A program made the translations under genes and the position numbers. From contig NZ_JAAAMV010000010.1 in the NCBI RefSeq assembly GCF_009909185.1, forward strand, positions 62,001 to 126,000: DNA of 64,000 bases. Reading direction: 5' to 3'. Source of the stretch: Paenibacillus glycinis. GTDB lineage: Bacteria > Bacillota > Bacilli > Paenibacillales > Paenibacillaceae. Positions 61,854 through 64,000 of this stretch are shown piece by piece (positions within the stretch are counted from its first letter, which is position 1; every line of letters begins with the position of its first letter). A model generated the notes under the pieces. It had not been told where the DNA came from and did not search any database. It was given only the letters and a program-made list of their open reading frames with translations.

Positions 61854-63815
61854 ATGAAACGGAAAACCACTACCATCGGCTTGTTCGCTCACGTGGACGC
61901 GGGCAAAACCACGTTCGCCGAGCAGCTGCTGTACCATACGCGCAGCATTCGGGAGCGGGGCAGGGTCGATCATAAGGACGCCTATCTCGACAGCCATGAC
62001 ATCGAGAAGGCCAGAGGCATCACCGTGTTCGCGGACCAAGCGGTCATGTCGTACGAAGGCGCGACCTATTATTTGATCGACACGCCCGGGCATGTCGATT
62101 TCTCGCCGGAGATGGAGCGGGCCATTCAGGTCATGGATTACGCGATTGTTGTCGTCAGCGCGGTGGAAGGCGTGCAGGGCCATACGGAGACGGTCTGGCA
62201 GCTGCTTCGCAAACACCGCGTTCCGACATTATTCTTCATCAACAAAACCGATCGGGTCGGCGCCGAGGTGGACAGGGTCGTCGGCGAAATTCGCCTGCAT
62301 CTGACGGCGGATGCATGCATGCTGACCGGGAACTTCGCGAACGGCGAGGTCGGAGAAGCGCTGCTCGAAAGCATGGCGGAGCGGGACGAACGCTTGTTGG
62401 ACGCGTTTCTTGCCGGCGCGGAGGACGGGGCGTTCTGGCTGCGGGAGCTGCAGGCAAAGGTTCGCGGACACGAGCTGTTCCCCTGCGCGTACGGCTCCGC
62501 CTTGCAGGATATCGGCGTGATCGAATTTCTGGACCAGCTGCACCGGTTAACGACGGCGGACTACGACGAAGAGGCGCCGTTCGGGGGACGCGCGTACAAG
62601 ATCCGACACGACTCCAACGGCGTGCGGCTCACGTTCATCAAGGCGCTGCGCGGCACGCTGAAGGTTCGCGACGAATTGTCCTATGGCGGCGGGGACGGGC
62701 CGCTGCACGAGAAAGTGACGCGGCTGCTCGTCTTCAACGGGAGCAAATCGCACGCGGTCGACCAGGTGTCGGCGGGCGATCTGTTCGCCGCGACCGGGCT
62801 TTCCGGCGCCGAGGCCGGACAAGGCTTGGGCGGCTTCGCCGATAAACGGTCCTACGACTTGGTGCCGACGCTGACGTCGAAGGTGATCTTCGATGAGGAC
62901 CTGCATGCGAAGGACGTGCTGAAGGCCTTCCGGATCCTGAACGCGGAGGACCCCTCCTTGAACGTGATCTGGGAGGAAAGCCTGCAGGAAATCCACATCC
63001 ACGTCATGGGTCTCATTCAGCTCGAGGTGCTGCAGCACCTCGCGAAGGAACGCTTCCAGCTGGACGTCTCGTTCGGCAGCCCGGAAATTTTGTATCGGGA
63101 AACGATCGCCTCCGCCGTGAACGGATACGGCCATTTCGAACCGCTCAAGCATTATGCGGAGGTGCATCTGCGGCTGGAGCCCGGCGAGCGGGGAAGCGGC
63201 CTCGCATTCGAGAACGAATGCCATGCGAACGATCTGAGCGTGGGCAATCAGAACCTGATCCAGACCCATCTCTTCGAGCGGGATCACCACGGCTTGTTGA
63301 CGGGCATGCCAGTGACCGATATCCGGATCACCCTGCTCACGGGCGCCGCGCACAACGAACACACGCACGGCGGCGATTTTCGCGAGGCCGCTTTCCGGGC
63401 GCTCAGGCAGGGCTTGGAGAAAGCGGCGAACGTGCTGCTCGAGCCGTATTACGCGTTCAAGATCAAGGTGGAAGCGGATCACCTGGGCAAGGTGCTCTCC
63501 GATATCCAGCGCGCCTCCGGGCAGTTCGATCCGCCGCACACCGCGGCCGCCCATGCCGTCGTGACGGGCAGGGTCCCGGTCGCGACCTTCATGGCGTACA
63601 GCACGGAGCTGGCTTCGTTCACGCATGGCCGGGGCAGCATTCAACTGGTCTTCGGCGGGTACGACGCCTGCCATAACGCGCAAGAGGTCATCGAGCGCAA
63701 AGGCTACCGCAAGGACGCGGATCCGCTGTACAGCTCTTCCTCGATCTTCTGCGCCAAGGGGCACGGCTATACGGTGGCCTGGGACGAAGCGGAAGCGAAG
63801 ATGCATTTGTTATAG
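61854..63815 (+). CDS. Tet(M)-like ribosomal-protection GTPase (EF-G paralogue)
   Basis: The ~653-residue translational GTPase has G1 AHVDAGKTTFAEQLLYHT, switch I with KARGITVFADQ, G3 DTPGHVDFS and G4 NKTDR. EF-G-like domains II-V follow, and the C-terminus has the Tet(M)-type HGRGSIQLVFGGYDACHNAQ. Such proteins remove tetracycline from ribosomes; distant chromosomal members may instead rescue stalled ribosomes or protect against other drugs. AAGG lies eight bases before ATG 61854. It is the size of Tet proteins and shorter than EF-G (about 690). A leader hairpin precedes it. Confidence 0.82.
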   Translation: MKRKTTTIGLFAHVDAGKTTFAEQLLYHTRSIRERGRVDHKDAYLDSHDIEKARGITVFADQAVMSYEGATYYLIDTPGHVDFSPEMERAIQVMDYAIVVVSAVEGVQGHTETVWQLLRKHRVPTLFFINKTDRVGAEVDRVVGEIRLHLTADACMLTGNFANGEVGEALLESMAERDERLLDAFLAGAEDGAFWLRELQAKVRGHELFPCAYGSALQDIGVIEFLDQLHRLTTADYDEEAPFGGRAYKIRHDSNGVRLTFIKALRGTLKVRDELSYGGGDGPLHEKVTRLLVFNGSKSHAVDQVSAGDLFAATGLSGAEAGQGLGGFADKRSYDLVPTLTSKVIFDEDLHAKDVLKAFRILNAEDPSLNVIWEESLQEIHIHVMGLIQLEVLQHLAKERFQLDVSFGSPEILYRETIASAVNGYGHFEPLKHYAEVHLRLEPGERGSGLAFENECHANDLSVGNQNLIQTHLFERDHHGLLTGMPVTDIRITLLTGAAHNEHTHGGDFREAAFRALRQGLEKAANVLLEPYYAFKIKVEADHLGKVLSDIQRASGQFDPPHTAAAHAVVTGRVPVATFMAYSTELASFTHGRGSIQLVFGGYDACHNAQEVIERKGYRKDADPLYSSSSIFCAKGHGYTVAWDEAEAKMHLL

Positions 63816-64000
63816 CGGCGCAAGGCAGGGGGGGCGGAGCTCGAACATGCCGCTAAAAAACTGCGTGCGCGTGATATGATCGCCATTATCCTGCCGATCG
63901 TCGCAGGGCGTATGTCGCGCAACAACGCATTGCGTGCGAGGCGCGAGCATGTCTGTATGCGGACAGGGTTCGCGCGTATAATCAATCGACGACGACAAAA
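63816..64000. other. Intergenic end of window
   Basis: No gene, terminator or recognisable repeat is seen in the last 185 bases. Confidence 0.5.

Noticed and set aside
1-64000. CRISPR arrays, insertion sequences, prophage or rRNA/tRNA genes
   Set aside because: No repeat-spacer pattern, transposase, integrase, phage structural gene or conserved RNA stretch was recognised by eye. A dedicated search with tRNAscan, an rRNA model and an IS database would be decisive.

Overview
The window is a high-GC Firmicute chromosome segment, most likely from a Paenibacillaceae member (Paenibacillus/Cohnella type). The evidence is GGAGG-type ribosome sites, frequent GTG/TTG starts, YesM/YesN two-component systems paired with carbohydrate ABC importers, a modular GH87 alpha-1,3-glucanase, a GH43 glycosidase, and Bacillus-type bmrCD and cysJI genes. 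No rRNA, tRNA, CRISPR array, insertion sequence or prophage was recognised. All product names are read from sequence motifs; no database search was run.

Region 1 (1-4 kb): a MarR-like regulator start diverges from a DHA2 drug exporter across a palindromic operator. A methyltransferase-TPR protein follows, then a decayed stretch with the last ~30 codons of a carbohydrate-binding (F5/8 type C) domain. Region 2 (4-12.7 kb): a GH43 glycosidase faces an operon of YesM-type kinase, YesN-type regulator, solute-binding lipoprotein, two permeases and a second solute-binding lipoprotein. Region 3 (12.8-17.5 kb): a SUKH-family protein, a TMEM175-like channel that appears to start with CTG, and a small membrane protein with a NarL/DesK-type two-component pair. 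Region 4 (17.7-22.9 kb): a second importer operon that also carries a Cys/Met-type PLP enzyme and a FadR-type regulator. Region 5 (23.3-31.2 kb): an LplBCA-like importer followed by a second YesMN pair and another LplA-like lipoprotein. None of the three importers has its own ATPase, so a shared MsmX-type ATPase encoded elsewhere is implied.

Region 6 (31.2-39.2 kb): eutABC without shell genes, behind a strong promoter and a leader hairpin, then the large secreted GH87 enzyme. Region 7 (39.6-45.6 kb): a lactate dehydrogenase-family enzyme, TetR plus DHA2 exporter, an XRE membrane regulator and a catalase. Region 8 (45.7-51.2 kb): a BmrC/BmrD heterodimeric multidrug ABC exporter behind a 27-residue leader peptide and two intrinsic terminators whose alternative pairings can be read directly, followed by an Fsr-like exporter. 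Region 9 (51.5-55 kb): two glycosyltransferases and a flippase-like membrane protein, probably glycolipid synthesis. Region 10 (55.3-58.9 kb): cysJI. Region 11 (59.2-63.8 kb): a winged-helix-like protein, an actin-like ParM/Alp7A protein, a small acidic partner, flanking repeated motifs, and a Tet(M)-like ribosomal GTPase.

The most unusual items are the bmrCD leader switch, the chromosomal actin-like segregation locus with candidate centromere repeats, the repeated pairing of YesMN with an extra solute-binding protein, and the PLP enzyme inside a sugar-type importer operon.
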